Assembly: GCF_000413055.1 (NCBI RefSeq)
Contig: NZ_KE332518.1
Location: forward strand, 2,419,583 to 2,483,582
From: Treponema maltophilum ATCC 51939
GTDB lineage: Bacteria > Spirochaetota > Spirochaetia > Treponematales > Treponemataceae
DNA: 64,000 nt
Reading direction: 5' to 3'
This document shows, piece after piece, positions 1 to 7,836 of this stretch. Positions within the stretch are counted from its first letter, which is position 1. Each line of letters opens with the position of its first letter. The notes under the pieces were generated by a model. It saw only the letters and a program-made list of their open reading frames with translations, was not told where the DNA came from and ran no database searches. Position numbers and translations under genes: made by a program.

Positions 1-2
1 GC

Positions 3-365
3 ACCGGCATCGTATTCAGCCTTTTAACGGAGAAACTCGATATGTCAAAAAAATCGGATCACACGCTTATTTGCGTTATCGTAAAATCGGGATACGGGGA
101 AGCCGTTATGCAGGCCGCACGAAAAGCGGGTGCTCCCGGGGGAACAATTATCGATGCGAGAGGAACGGGAACCGAACAGGATATGAATTTTTTCGGCATA
201 CAGATTGTTCCCGAAAAAGAAGCGGTCTTGATTGTCGCCGAAACGAAAACCGCCGATGCGATAACCGAAGCGGTAAAAAAACTGCCGCATTTCGGAAAGC
301 CCGACTCGGGCATACTTTGCACCTTTGCGGCCGAATCCTGTTTCCATCTGGGAACTCATAATTGA
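3..365 (+). CDS. Twin-domain P-II-like regulatory protein, 5' end outside window
   Basis: The frame is open from the first bases of the window, so the Met at 42 is probably internal. The first visible residues (TGIVFSLLTEKLDM) look like the end of a P-II domain and a linker. A second P-II domain follows, with the typical VKSGYGEAVMQAARKAGAPG and ARGTG segments (T-loop region) and a C-terminal beta strand. P-II proteins bind 2-oxoglutarate and nucleotides and signal nitrogen or transport state; two-domain versions often accompany DUF1538 membrane proteins, which would lie upstream of the window (inference). The stop overlaps the birA start by 4 bp (TTGA), so the two genes are likely co-translated. 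Confidence 0.75.
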   Translation, partial: TGIVFSLLTEKLDMSKKSDHTLICVIVKSGYGEAVMQAARKAGAPGGTIIDARGTGTEQDMNFFGIQIVPEKEAVLIVAETKTADAITEAVKKLPHFGKPDSGILCTFAAESCFHLGTHN

Positions 366-1204
366 AGCCGCTTGACACGCGGGACATAGAGCGTTTTTTG
401 CCGCCGCACATATCGGCGCTGTGTGCCGGAAAGATTACCGTTTTTAAAACAATCGACTCGACCAATTCCGAAGCAAAGCGGCGCTTATCCTGTGCCGAAA
501 ATTCGGCGGACGAAGATCTTGCCGCGCTGCACGGGACGGTTTTGATTGCCGAAGAACAAAGCGGCGGCCGCGGCCGTTCGGGCAAAAGCTTTTTTTCGCC
601 CGCCGGAAGCGGAATATATTTGAGTCTTATTTACGTTCCCGATATTTCGGAGCATACAAACGCAGCCGGCGCGGCGCAAAGCGCCGATACTTCATTGATG
701 ACCGCTTTTGCCGCCGTATGCGTGTGCCGCTCTTTAAACGCCTTGGGTATAGACGGCCGCATAAAATGGGTAAACGATGTTTTTGTAAACGGGAAAAAAG
801 CGTGCGGTATTTTAACCGAAGGTTTTATGCGCGGGAAGAAAATGGGTGCAGCTGTTGTCGGTGTCGGCATAAACGTATGCAAAGCACAATGCGAATTTCC
901 CGGCGAATTGCGCGATATAGCCGGTTATATCACCGAAGATTCCGACACGGACAGAAACGCTCTTGCCGCATCGGTTATTTCGAACATGCTCGATGCATTT
1001 TCCGGCAAAACCGACGAGCGCGCACTGATGGACGAATATAAAAACCGCTCGTTTATTTTGGGAAAACGCATAAGGGTTATTTCGCCGCAACAAACGTATG
1101 AAGCGATCGCCCGCGAAATAACCGACGATGCCCACCTTATTGTTGAAGATTCCGCCGGAAAGCGGTACGAATTGCTTTCCGGCGAAGTGAGCTTGCGCGT
1201 TTAG
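362..1204 (+). CDS. birA: Biotin-[acetyl-CoA-carboxylase] ligase
   Basis: This enzyme activates biotin to biotinyl-AMP and attaches it to the lysine of biotin carboxyl carrier proteins in the cytosol. The biotinyl-5'-AMP loop GGRGRSGK lies at residues 68-75, KWVND at 135-139 and the KKACGILTE strand at 145-153; a small C-terminal SH3-like domain ends the 280-aa protein. There is no N-terminal helix-turn-helix, so it should be a ligase only and not a biotin-operon repressor. The start is TTG, inside the TTGA overlap with the P-II stop. Its end overlaps the convergent hypA-like gene by 4 bp, with no room for a terminator. Confidence 0.93.
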   Translation: MKPLDTRDIERFLPPHISALCAGKITVFKTIDSTNSEAKRRLSCAENSADEDLAALHGTVLIAEEQSGGRGRSGKSFFSPAGSGIYLSLIYVPDISEHTNAAGAAQSADTSLMTAFAAVCVCRSLNALGIDGRIKWVNDVFVNGKKACGILTEGFMRGKKMGAAVVGVGINVCKAQCEFPGELRDIAGYITEDSDTDRNALAASVISNMLDAFSGKTDERALMDEYKNRSFILGKRIRVISPQQTYEAIAREITDDAHLIVEDSAGKRYELLSGEVSLRV

Positions 1205-1542
1205 CAGGCGACGATTTCTTTAATCAAAAATTCCCTGCCGCTCAGCGGTTCCAAACGTTCGCCGCTGCACTTCGGGCACTTTAAATTGTATTTAAACCCG
1301 TTGAATATTTCGCCGCAGTCTTTACATTTAACTTCACCCGGAATAACTTCCAATTCAAGTTGTGTGTTTTCAAAAGACGTTTTGTACGCGGCGGCAGGGA
1401 AACAGTCTTCAAGATAAGAAGGAACGACACCCGAAAGCTCGCCTACTTGCAAAACGATCTTTTCGACTTTCGAAAGTTTTTGTTCGTCGACTATTTCCTG
1501 CACGGTTTTTAAAACTTCGCACACGACTCCAAGCTCATGCAT
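1201..1542 (-). CDS. hypA: HypA-like nickel/zinc metallochaperone
   Basis: HypA delivers nickel during [NiFe]-hydrogenase maturation and also binds structural zinc. The protein (113 aa, normal family length) starts MHE, the nickel-binding N-terminus, and has a zinc site of two CxxC pairs at C73/C76 and C89/C92. The start at 1542 was chosen because MHE is invariant in the family and GAGG precedes it at good spacing; the frame stays open further upstream. It sits 7 bp downstream of the large flavo-iron-sulfur oxidoreductase and is almost surely co-transcribed with it. No other hyp or hydrogenase gene is visible, so its client is unknown. Confidence 0.85.
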   Translation of the reverse strand: MHELGVVCEVLKTVQEIVDEQKLSKVEKIVLQVGELSGVVPSYLEDCFPAAAYKTSFENTQLELEVIPGEVKCKDCGEIFNGFKYNLKCPKCSGERLEPLSGREFLIKEIVAC

Positions 1543-1549
1543 AAAAACC

Positions 1550-4225
1550 TCAATTTTGCGTAAATATGCGTTTAATCGACGATACGGCGATTTTTCCGCT
1601 GCGCCGCACCGCATATTTTGCTACGGCAAGCGGCAGTTTTTCGTAAACCGGCGCAAAATTATTGTATTTTTTTACCAAAGAGATGGCGTCGAATCTACAC
1701 TTTGTCGTGCACTGTCCGCAGCCGACGCACATGTATTGGTCGACTTGAACCGCGCCGCAGCCTAAACAGCGTTCGGTTTCTTTTTTGATCTGCTCTTCGG
1801 TAAAAGTTTCGCGCGTATCTTTGAACGTTTTGCGGTTTTTCGCGTTATGGCCGGCAAGCTGGCGCCGAGTCGTATCATAGCTTTCGACAACGATATTTTG
1901 TTTATCCAAAGCGACGTATTCGCGCCTGTCGCGGCCGTAGGTCAGGCTTTGACCCGGCTGTACAAAACGGTGTATAGAAATTGCCGCCTGTTTGCCGGCT
2001 GCGATTGCGTCTATCGCAAACTTCGGCCCCGTGTACGCGTCGCCGCCGACGAAAACATCGCTTTGCGCGGTTTGATAGGTAAACGAATCGGCTTGCGCCG
2101 TATTGTTGCGGTTCAGTACGACCGCGCTGTCGGTTAACAATCCGCCCCAATCGATGCTTTGTCCGACGGAAAGCAGCACGAAGTCGGCATCGACGGTAAT
2201 CGTTTCGTTTTCGTCGTATTGCGGATTGAATTTTTTATCTTTATCGAACACGGAAACGCACTTTTTCAGTTCGATGCCGGTAACTTTGCCGTCTTTGCTT
2301 ATAATGCGTTTGGGACCCCACGAGTTATTGATGACGATGTCTTCTTCCAAGGCTTCTTCGATTTCTTCGTCCAAAGCGGGCATTTCGTTCCGCGCTTCCA
2401 AACAGTACATCGCAACGCTTTCCGCGCCTTCGCGGACGGCTGTCCGTGCAACGTCGATGGCGACATTTCCGCCGCCGATAACAATAACCTTGCCGTGAAG
2501 AGCGCTTTTTTTGCCGAGGTTTACATCGCGCAGGAATTCAACTCCGGCAATAACACCTTTCGCATCTTCGTTTTCAAGGCCGAGTTTTCGTCCGCCCTGC
2601 GCTCCGATTGCAAGGTAAAAGGCTTTAAAACCCTGTTTGCGCAAATCGTCGAGCGAAACGTCTTTTCCGACTTCGGTATTCGTTTTAAAAACGACGCCCA
2701 TTTCTTTAAGAATGTCGATTTCGGCTTCGACGACGTTTTTTTCCAAGCGGAACGAAGGAATGCCGACGGTCAGCATGCCGCCCGGTTTGGACAATTTTTC
2801 AAAGACGGTAACCTTGTAGCCGTCTTCGGCAAGATAATAGGCGCACGAAAGGCCGGCCGGTCCCGAACCGATAACGGCGACGGGTTTTCCGTAATCGTGC
2901 TTTTTAGCCGGAATAAAGCGGCGGTTTTTATCCAAATCCTGTTCGGCTATGAACTTTTTAATTTCGTCGATGGCGATAGGATCGTCTATGTCGCCGCGCG
3001 TACATTCGCTTTCGCACTTGCGCGGGCAAATGCGGCCGCATACGGCCGGAAGTGGATTTTCTTTGCGGATAAGCTCGAGCGCTTCTTTGTATTTTCCCTG
3101 CGCGGCAAGTTTAATGTAGCCTTGAACCGCAATGTGTGCGGGGCACGCCGTTTTACACGGCGACGTTCCCGTTTCAACGACGTCTTTGCGGTTTTCGCGG
3201 TAATCCGGGTTCCAGTTTTTTTTGAGCCATACGTGATCGCGCACTTTCGCATACGTTTTTTCTTTTAACGGCGTTTTGGTGCACAGTTTTTGTCCGAGGC
3301 GAAGCGCGTTCGTGGGACAGTTTTCGACGCATTGACCGCAGGCAACGCATTTATCGGACTCGACTTGTGAAACGTAGTTTGAACGAATTGCATCCGGCGT
3401 ATTGAATAACGTTGCGACGCGCATCGCAAAGCATGAACACGCACAGCAGTTACAAATAGCTGCCGTTTCGCCCAAACCTTCGATATTGGGCATTTGGTGC
3501 ATAAGGCCCGCTTCTTCGGCTTTTTTAAGAATTTCTTCAACCTCTTTGCGGCTTACCTGTCGACCTCGACCCGTGCGGATATAGTATTCGGCGCCCGTTC
3601 CCATTTGAATGCACATGTCTTTTTCCAAGTGACCGCAGCCCTGATTAAGGATGCGCCGTGAACGCCGGCATGAGCAATCCGAAAGCGAAAAGGTATCATA
3701 TTTGTCGAGGTAATAGGAAAGTTTTTCGTAGGAAACGGCCTTCATATTGCCGTCTATTGCCGATTGAATCGGAATAACGCGCATCATTCCGGTACCCATC
3801 GGCAAATTCGGTGCGATAGGCGCTATGCGCAGACGCGTGTATTCTTCAAAGGCTCGTCCGATTTGCGGATATTTTTTTACCGATTCGGCATTATTTACCA
3901 TCATTTCCAAAATGCCGGGTGCATAAATCTGCACCATAAAAACTTCTTTGCCTTTTTCGTCGGTATAAACTTTGCATACGCCGATTTGCGCCAATTCCAT
4001 TGCCAGTTTGTGAGCTTTTTCGACGCTCAGGTTCGCTTTTTTTGCAATGTATTCTATGGTGCGGGGTTTGCGCAATCCCATAACAAGGGCTACGTCCGCC
4101 TGCTCGTCCGATACGCAACATTCAAGGGAATAATACTCGGGCGCGTTTTCGTCTATTTTGTTGATAACGCCCGTTAATCCGCCGACCATGTGTGCAAGCT
4201 GCACGATTTTCTTTCGCAGTGCCAT
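1550..4225 (-). CDS. Multi-cluster [4Fe-4S]/FAD NAD(P)-dependent oxidoreductase (GltD-like)
   Basis: An 891-aa modular redox protein. The N-terminal about 180 residues include a winged-helix-like segment. Two cysteine clusters follow (SDCSCRR near 182, CNCCACSC near 258) and a ferredoxin motif CVACGQCVENCP near 293. The middle resembles the glutamate synthase small subunit/NfnB family: an N-terminal cysteine domain, an FAD GxGxxG site near 455 (GSGPAGLSCAYYLAEDG) and a second dinucleotide fold (GGGNVAIDVARTA). A ferredoxin-like pair of clusters (CLGCGAV, CVGCGQCTTKC) ends it. It probably moves electrons between NAD(P)H and ferredoxin or a partner enzyme; the substrate cannot be told. AAGGA precedes the ATG. 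The downstream gene is hypA-like. Confidence 0.85.
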   Translation of the reverse strand: MALRKKIVQLAHMVGGLTGVINKIDENAPEYYSLECCVSDEQADVALVMGLRKPRTIEYIAKKANLSVEKAHKLAMELAQIGVCKVYTDEKGKEVFMVQIYAPGILEMMVNNAESVKKYPQIGRAFEEYTRLRIAPIAPNLPMGTGMMRVIPIQSAIDGNMKAVSYEKLSYYLDKYDTFSLSDCSCRRSRRILNQGCGHLEKDMCIQMGTGAEYYIRTGRGRQVSRKEVEEILKKAEEAGLMHQMPNIEGLGETAAICNCCACSCFAMRVATLFNTPDAIRSNYVSQVESDKCVACGQCVENCPTNALRLGQKLCTKTPLKEKTYAKVRDHVWLKKNWNPDYRENRKDVVETGTSPCKTACPAHIAVQGYIKLAAQGKYKEALELIRKENPLPAVCGRICPRKCESECTRGDIDDPIAIDEIKKFIAEQDLDKNRRFIPAKKHDYGKPVAVIGSGPAGLSCAYYLAEDGYKVTVFEKLSKPGGMLTVGIPSFRLEKNVVEAEIDILKEMGVVFKTNTEVGKDVSLDDLRKQGFKAFYLAIGAQGGRKLGLENEDAKGVIAGVEFLRDVNLGKKSALHGKVIVIGGGNVAIDVARTAVREGAESVAMYCLEARNEMPALDEEIEEALEEDIVINNSWGPKRIISKDGKVTGIELKKCVSVFDKDKKFNPQYDENETITVDADFVLLSVGQSIDWGGLLTDSAVVLNRNNTAQADSFTYQTAQSDVFVGGDAYTGPKFAIDAIAAGKQAAISIHRFVQPGQSLTYGRDRREYVALDKQNIVVESYDTTRRQLAGHNAKNRKTFKDTRETFTEEQIKKETERCLGCGAVQVDQYMCVGCGQCTTKCRFDAISLVKKYNNFAPVYEKLPLAVAKYAVRRSGKIAVSSIKRIFTQN

Positions 4226-4267
4226 AATTCGTCCTTTATGTGAAGATGTGTGTGTTGAATATGATTT

Positions 4268-4297
4268 ATTATATCACGGAACGGAATTTCAAGTAAA
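4268..4297 (-). promoter_or_regulatory. Sigma-70-type promoter for the oxidoreductase-hypA operon
   Basis: On the minus strand a TATAAT -10 box (4268-4273) lies 18 bp from a TTTACT -35-like box (4292-4297), about 43 bp upstream of the ATG at 4225. The -10 is perfect and the -35 matches 4 of 6. Confidence 0.5.
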
Positions 4298-4373
4298 TAG
4301 AAAAACGGGATTTTGTATAATATTTTATATAATATCGGCCGGTTTTGCGGATTATCCGGTTATTTTTAAATAA

Positions 4374-4408
4374 GGCGGCTGTATCGCGCGAACCGCGATA
4401 CAGCCGCC
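4374..4408 (-). terminator. Strong hairpin terminator downstream of the flavin reductase lipoprotein gene
   Basis: A perfect 15-bp stem (4374-4388 with 4394-4408) and 5-nt loop begin 6 bp after the stop of the minus-strand gene at 4415. In that direction it is followed by TTATTTAAAAAT, so it acts as an intrinsic terminator and insulates the next minus-strand operon. Confidence 0.75.
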
Positions 4409-4414
4409 GTAATG

Positions 4415-6388
4415 TTATTTTGCGTCCGCGACAACGGTATCGCCGGCACGTTTGCCGAAGACAACCGTATCTACGACCGCGTTGCCGCCGAGGCGGTTCG
4501 CGCCGTGAATGTCGCCGGTAACTTCGCCTGCGGCGTACAAGCCGGGAATCGCTTTACCGTTTGCGTCGAGCACGCGCGCATCTGTGTCGATAGCGACGCC
4601 GCCCATCGTGTGGTGGATGCACGCTTTACGGGGCGTTGCGATCCACGGGCCGTGTTCAAGTTTTACCGAATAGAGCGTTCTGCCGAATTCGTCGCGGCCG
4701 GACGCGACGCTCGCGTTAAACGTATCGACGGTTTTTTTAAGAACGGCGGCGTCCATGCCGAGCTTTGATGCCATTTCGTCGAGCGTGTCGGCCCGGTACA
4801 TAAAGCCGTTCTTTTCGCAATAGTCGAAGGTAAAGCCGTCGGCGCTCCGCCAAGACGGATCGTTGATGTCTTTGTATTTGTCGCCGTCTGCACATTCGAG
4901 AACGTAGTAGAACTGTTCCGGCTGGTTGAAAACGGCAAGGCAAATATTGTCGCGGCGGCCGCCTTCGTTTGTAAAGCGTTTGCCTTCTTTATTCACAAAG
5001 ATGATTTGGTCGGTGCCGTTTGCCGCACGCAGCGTGTATTTCGAAATTTGACCGTCCTGCAAATTGCCGAGGTATAAAAGCTGAATTTGTTCCATGTCGG
5101 CAAGTGCGGCTCCCGCAGCGGTCGCCATGGTTATGCCGTCGCCCTGCGAAGCGGAAAAGCGGTTCGTCGTTCCGACTTTGCTCAAGTCGCTCCATTTGCC
5201 GGAGGTGTTGTACTGCTGTACCATTTTACTGTTTGCTCCGAAACCGCCGGTCGAAAGGATGACGCCGTCTTTTGCGGAAATCGTAAATTGATTTCCGTTT
5301 CTGTCGGCGCATACGACGCCGGTAACTCTGCCGTTTTCTTTAACGAGTGACTTTGCCGTCGTTTCGACCATGAGCGAAACGTTGTCCATTTTTGCGATAT
5401 TGTCGATGTAGGTCGAAAGAAAGCCCGTGCCGAGTTTCATAACGCTCGTATGCGTGCGCTGCCACAAAGAGCCTGCGCCCTGCGCAATCTTATCGGAAAA
5501 GCGCATGCCGAGACCTTCGATCCACTTTAAGCCGTCGTACGCGTTGTACGCGAGCGTTTTGACAAGCTCAAGGTTTGCGGCCTTGTCGCCGCCGTTCCAC
5601 GTTTGCAGCGCGTACCATTCTTTCGAATCGAACAAATCTTTGCGTCCGCTTGCTTTGTACGCATTCCACTGCGCGCGTACCGCCGCCTGAAGGGCTGCGT
5701 GTTCGTCGCTCACGGGTTTTTCCGCGAGCGCTTTTTCGATCGTCGGTTTTACCGAATCCGACATCGTAACTTTTTTTTGCAATTCTTCATCGGCCGCATT
5801 GTAGATGGCGCCGCACACGAGGGTGTCGCCGCCGACTTCGCCGGTTTTTTCGACGATGATAACCGATTTGCCTTGTTGTCCCGCTGCGATTGCGGCTGCA
5901 AGACCCGCTCCGCCGCCGCCTACAACGACGACATCCGCGCTCGCATTCGACGGAGCTTTAGCGGGTTTTTGCTTTTTGCTCCAATCGGCGGGTTTTGCGC
6001 CCGCTTGCGTTAAGCAGTCGGATACTGCGGCCATAATCGCGCGCGACGTAATCGTGGCGCCGGTTACGATATCGACGTTTGTGCTTTGGTTTTCGACAAT
6101 GCGCTGCGGAATGACGTCTACCGGAGAAAGTCCGCCGGCCGTTACGACGTTTCCGTCTATGTCTTTTAAGCGCGTGCCGATGCCGGGTGTTTCCGCATCG
6201 TTTGTTACTTCGACGCGGGCAATCTTTTTGCCTTCGATAGTAACGCTGACTTCAACGTCGCCGTTCATACCGCCGATGGCAGCCGTGTACGTGCCGTTTT
6301 TAACGGATTTTCCGCCGCACGAAACGAACAGGAATACAATTGCAAAAAGCGCATATGCCGCTGTTTGCAAAAACCGAGATGTTTTCAT
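4415..6388 (-). CDS. FMN/FAD flavin reductase lipoprotein (fumarate/urocanate reductase-like)
   Basis: A 657-aa predicted surface or periplasmic lipoprotein: the signal peptide ends in lipobox FVSC with Cys24. Residues about 30-125 form an FMN-binding domain with the flavin-transfer motif TGATITS (109-115), where Thr112 would carry covalent FMN. From 151 onward is an FAD-binding fumarate reductase-type flavoprotein (GGGGAGLAAA at 157, late AAGEVTGDIHGANRLGGNA). Such enzymes reduce an unsaturated organic acid (fumarate, urocanate, cinnamates) as an electron sink; the substrate cannot be read from sequence. GGAGG precedes the start. It is monocistronic, with a strong terminator downstream. A shorter paralogue lies at 55817-57574. 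Confidence 0.88.
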   Translation of the reverse strand: MKTSRFLQTAAYALFAIVFLFVSCGGKSVKNGTYTAAIGGMNGDVEVSVTIEGKKIARVEVTNDAETPGIGTRLKDIDGNVVTAGGLSPVDVIPQRIVENQSTNVDIVTGATITSRAIMAAVSDCLTQAGAKPADWSKKQKPAKAPSNASADVVVVGGGGAGLAAAIAAGQQGKSVIIVEKTGEVGGDTLVCGAIYNAADEELQKKVTMSDSVKPTIEKALAEKPVSDEHAALQAAVRAQWNAYKASGRKDLFDSKEWYALQTWNGGDKAANLELVKTLAYNAYDGLKWIEGLGMRFSDKIAQGAGSLWQRTHTSVMKLGTGFLSTYIDNIAKMDNVSLMVETTAKSLVKENGRVTGVVCADRNGNQFTISAKDGVILSTGGFGANSKMVQQYNTSGKWSDLSKVGTTNRFSASQGDGITMATAAGAALADMEQIQLLYLGNLQDGQISKYTLRAANGTDQIIFVNKEGKRFTNEGGRRDNICLAVFNQPEQFYYVLECADGDKYKDINDPSWRSADGFTFDYCEKNGFMYRADTLDEMASKLGMDAAVLKKTVDTFNASVASGRDEFGRTLYSVKLEHGPWIATPRKACIHHTMGGVAIDTDARVLDANGKAIPGLYAAGEVTGDIHGANRLGGNAVVDTVVFGKRAGDTVVADAK

Positions 6389-6508
6389 ATAGCCTCCAAA
6401 CTATAAAAATATAAAATAAACGCAAAAAACAGTGCGAAAAGCCGCCGATGAGAACGGTCGGTGTTTTAATATTTCGGTATCAATATATGTGATATAGATA
6501 CAAAGGCA

Positions 6509-7063
6509 TCACGCTTGTTGCAGTGCCTCCAACCGGGCCAAATAATCCGCTGCACTTTGCTCTACCGCTTTTCGGGCGGCTTCGCTGTATCCGGCGTTGC
6601 TGTCTATCGTATGGAAAGCAAACGGCGGGCGATAGTCGGCGCCGCAGTATTTTGCCGTAAGTTCAAAGGGGCGCAGCACATCGGCAACGCTGCAACCGAC
6701 CGCACCGTCTGCGCGGTAATCTTCGGCAGGTGCGCCGAGCGAAACGGCAAGCGCGATTTTTCTGCCCGTCAACGCCTTGCCCTTCGAGCCGTATGCCCAC
6801 CCATGAGTCAGCACGTCATCAAACCACTGTTTTAAAAGCGGCGGGCAGTTAAACCAGTACACGGGAAACTGCCATACCAGCGCACCGTGAGCCTCTATCA
6901 GTTTTTGCTCGGCGGCCACGTCGATCTTGCCCTGCGGATAGGCGGCGTAGAGTTCATGAACGGTAAAGCGGTCGGCGTGCTGCTTGAGCGCGGCCGCCCA
7001 CTGTTTGTTGACGACGGATTGAGAAAGATCGGGATGGGCAAGAATAATCAGGGTTTTAGGCAA
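6509..7063 (-). CDS. NAD(P)H-dependent quinone/flavin oxidoreductase (KefF/MdaB-like flavodoxin fold)
   Basis: This 184-aa protein has the flavodoxin-like fold of NAD(P)H:quinone oxidoreductases: IILAHPDLSQS near the N-terminus binds FMN phosphate, and the QFPVYWFNCPPLLKQWFDD segment at about 90-108 is diagnostic. It is cytosolic and probably detoxifies quinones by two-electron reduction. It uses a TTG start: AAGGAG ends 6 bp before TTG at 7063 and no better ATG exists. It is transcribed away from the ECF-like/trk cluster and is probably monocistronic. Confidence 0.88.
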   Translation of the reverse strand: MPKTLIILAHPDLSQSVVNKQWAAALKQHADRFTVHELYAAYPQGKIDVAAEQKLIEAHGALVWQFPVYWFNCPPLLKQWFDDVLTHGWAYGSKGKALTGRKIALAVSLGAPAEDYRADGAVGCSVADVLRPFELTAKYCGADYRPPFAFHTIDSNAGYSEAARKAVEQSAADYLARLEALQQA

Positions 7064-7200
7064 GATGAACTCCTTGTAAGTCAGACTTTAACGAAATATG
7101 TAAAAACATGCAATGTACCCGTAGAATGCAGCGGTCGGACTGTCCGCTTTTATTTTTCGGTTTCTTGTGCTACAATCAAGGCATGAAAGGTTCGGAAAAA

Positions 7201-7836
7201 ATGTCGGCGGAATCGTCATTCAAACAAAACCGCACAAATAAAACGGCGGCTTTAGCCGGTGCGCTCGGCGCGCTTACGGTATTGCTGACCGCAACGCGGC
7301 TCGGCTTTATTCCGTGGTTTACGGGGGCGGCAATCACCGTTTTGCACGTTCCGGTAATTTTGGCGGTTTGTCTTACCGATGCAAAAGGCTTTGCCGGTTT
7401 GTGGGCGGGCTTGGGTGTGGCCCTCGTATTCGGCTTGTCGTCTTTGGTGTATGCCGTCGTATCGCCGTCGGGGCCGATCGATCCGTTTTTTCAAAATCCG
7501 CTTATATCGGTTTTGCCGCGCTTGTTATTTGCGCTGTGCGTTTTTTTTCTGTACAAGGGACTTTCGTTTTTTAACCGCAGCCGCAGCGCCGCCGGCGATG
7601 TGTTGATTATCGCCCTTACCGCCTTTTTGGGAACGGCGGTTCACGCGTTTTTTGTGCTCGGTGCGTTGGTTATCGCCGGAGCAATACCGCCTGCTCTTAT
7701 GTGGGCGGTTCTTGTGTCCAACACCCTTGCCGAAGCCGGCGCCGCCGTCGTTTTAACCTCGGCCGCCGCCGCATCTTTTAAAGGCCTTTCCAAACGAAAG
7801 GTTTCCAAACTTAATTCGAATGCGGGTGTCGAATGA
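7201..7836 (+). CDS. Small integral membrane protein (ECF-transporter S-component-like)
   Basis: About 211 aa with five or six hydrophobic helices and very short loops, resembling substrate-binding S components of ECF transporters (small multi-pass proteins starting near a TRLGFIPW-like segment). The family call is moderate and the substrate unknown. The start at 7201 is preferred because GAAAGG lies 10 bp upstream and a TACAAT -10-like box sits at 7171-7176; an in-frame ATG at 7183 is the alternative. Its stop overlaps trkA by 4 bp, so it is the first gene of the trk operon. Confidence 0.7.
   Translation: MSAESSFKQNRTNKTAALAGALGALTVLLTATRLGFIPWFTGAAITVLHVPVILAVCLTDAKGFAGLWAGLGVALVFGLSSLVYAVVSPSGPIDPFFQNPLISVLPRLLFALCVFFLYKGLSFFNRSRSAAGDVLIIALTAFLGTAVHAFFVLGALVIAGAIPPALMWAVLVSNTLAEAGAAVVLTSAAAASFKGLSKRKVSKLNSNAGVE

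Noticed and set aside
2159-3268. A 369-codon plus-strand open frame opposite the flavo-iron-sulfur oxidoreductase gene
   Set aside because: It is the antisense of a clearly conserved gene, Phe-rich and low-complexity, as expected from the codon bias of the real strand; no ribosome site.
5805-6392. A 195-codon plus-strand frame opposite the first flavin reductase gene
   Set aside because: Pro/Ala/Thr-rich antisense of the FMN-binding domain; no start signals.
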